Shown here one piece after another: positions 63,606 through 64,000 of a stretch of DNA of 64,000 nucleotides; within the stretch, counting starts at the first letter, position 1; each line of letters starts with the position of its first letter. The position numbers were made by a program, and so were the translations under genes. This stretch comes from Hyphomicrobiales bacterium (GTDB lineage Bacteria; Pseudomonadota; Alphaproteobacteria; Rhizobiales; OSC116): NCBI GenBank assembly GCA_013214705.1, contig JABSRZ010000009.1, forward strand, positions 1-64,000, read 5' to 3'. The notes beneath the pieces are model-generated. The model was given only the letters and a program-made list of their open reading frames with translations, was not told the DNA's origin and did not search any database.

Positions 63606-64000
63606 TCAAATCTTATTTATCTTATAGCCAGTGCTATCGGTCACTATAATTTTTAAACCGCGTTCTTTGGGTTCAATTTTTTGGCGCAGGCGGTAAATAT
63701 GGGTTTCTAATGTGTGGGTGGTAATGCCCGAATTATAACCCCAAACTTCGCACAATAATTCATCTCGGCCAATCGAGCTGCCATCGGCTTTATAAAGATA
63801 TTTCAAGATGGCGGTTTCTTTTTCGGTCAGTCGAATTTCGGAGCCATCAGCTTCTGTAAGCCGCTTAATAGATGGCTTAAACACATATGGCCCCAAGTTA
63901 AACACCGCGTCTTCGCTTTGTTCAAACTGCCTAAATTGCGCCCGCATGCGCGCCAATAATTCACCCACCCGAAATGGTTTTAGCACGTAATCATTGGCAC
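63606..64000 (-). CDS. OmpR/PhoB-type response regulator, C-terminal part
   Basis: Truncated by the right window edge. The visible part (about 131 residues) starts inside the receiver domain at ANDYVLKPF, with the conserved lysine and proline of the KPF motif, then the linker and a winged-helix DNA-binding domain: ADGSEIRLTEKETAILKYLY and SGITTHTLETHIYRLRQKIE. The latter is the typical recognition helix of the OmpR subfamily. The phospho-Asp and start are outside. The cognate kinase is not visible here. Confidence 0.93.
   Translation of the reverse strand, partial: ANDYVLKPFRVGELLARMRAQFRQFEQSEDAVFNLGPYVFKPSIKRLTEADGSEIRLTEKETAILKYLYKADGSSIGRDELLCEVWGYNSGITTHTLETHIYRLRQKIEPKERGLKIIVTDSTGYKINKI

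Overview
The window is an ordinary chromosomal stretch of an alphaproteobacterium with moderate-to-low GC (mid-40s percent by eye). The assignment rests on gene content and order. The run lysC-ptsP-(RodZ-like)-prfA-prmC-DUF4167, the block hemC-hemD-mitofilin-HemY-like divergent from tsaD, the pair rsmB-heparinase followed by purH, a 180-kDa class NAD-glutamate dehydrogenase, and a DUF1674/SDHAF4 protein are all typical of Alphaproteobacteria. I cannot name an order or genus from sequence alone. No phage, plasmid, CRISPR or transposase genes were seen.

Layout. 1-2714: sugar or sugar-acid catabolism, with a 2,5-dioxovalerate dehydrogenase cut by the window edge and a divergent Gfo/Idh/MocA-ThuA pair. 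3313-7447: accessory genes (TetR regulator, AEC transporter, GH1 beta-glucosidase, sugar acetyltransferase). 7946-12118: a secreted SNase-like protein, an NAD(P)-binding protein divergent from a LysR regulator, a lysophosphatidate acyltransferase and an Lrp/AsnC regulator. 12705-21925: aspartokinase, nitrogen PTS enzyme I, RodZ-like protein, RF1 with its methyltransferase, DUF4167 and pyrophosphatase. 22025-33208: malic enzyme, YggT, FolD, SDR, TerB-like, HemY-like, mitofilin, HemD, HemC and TsaD. 33961-43834: GpsA, YciI, EVE, DUF1761, acetyl-CoA synthetase, SDHAF4, RsmB, heparinase and PurH. 44264-56743: MFS exporter, giant NAD-GDH, a LemA plus three-TPM-protein operon, and an autotransporter. 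56915-64000: tRNA-Gly(GCC), LON-domain protein, Trm112-like, HemN, MFS, UbiH-like, acyl-CoA thioesterase, a cyclic-nucleotide-binding protein and a truncated OmpR-type response regulator.

The most unusual feature is a dispersed family of structured intergenic repeats at seven loci (2729-3193, 6391-6819, 7513-7874, 12142-12636, 33240-33718, 38387-38568, 43862-44263). They are mosaics of a few modules: a long inverted repeat with conserved ends and a variable 16-17 nt segment, a core that occurs in both orientations, a chain of four small hairpins present five times, and a further hairpin module present twice in opposite orientation. Several stems differ between copies by paired, compensating changes, so base pairing itself seems to be kept. 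There is no associated protein gene. I do not recognise the family.

Functionally, the core genes cover haem synthesis (HemC, HemD, HemN), translation termination (PrfA, PrmC), rRNA and tRNA modification (RsmB, TsaD, Trm112-like), folate C1 and purine synthesis (FolD, PurH), phospholipid synthesis (GpsA, PlsC-like), and carbon and nitrogen overflow metabolism (malic enzyme, Acs, NAD-GDH, PtsP). Several starts were moved from the longest reading frame on the basis of ribosome binding sites or family length; these are stated entry by entry.
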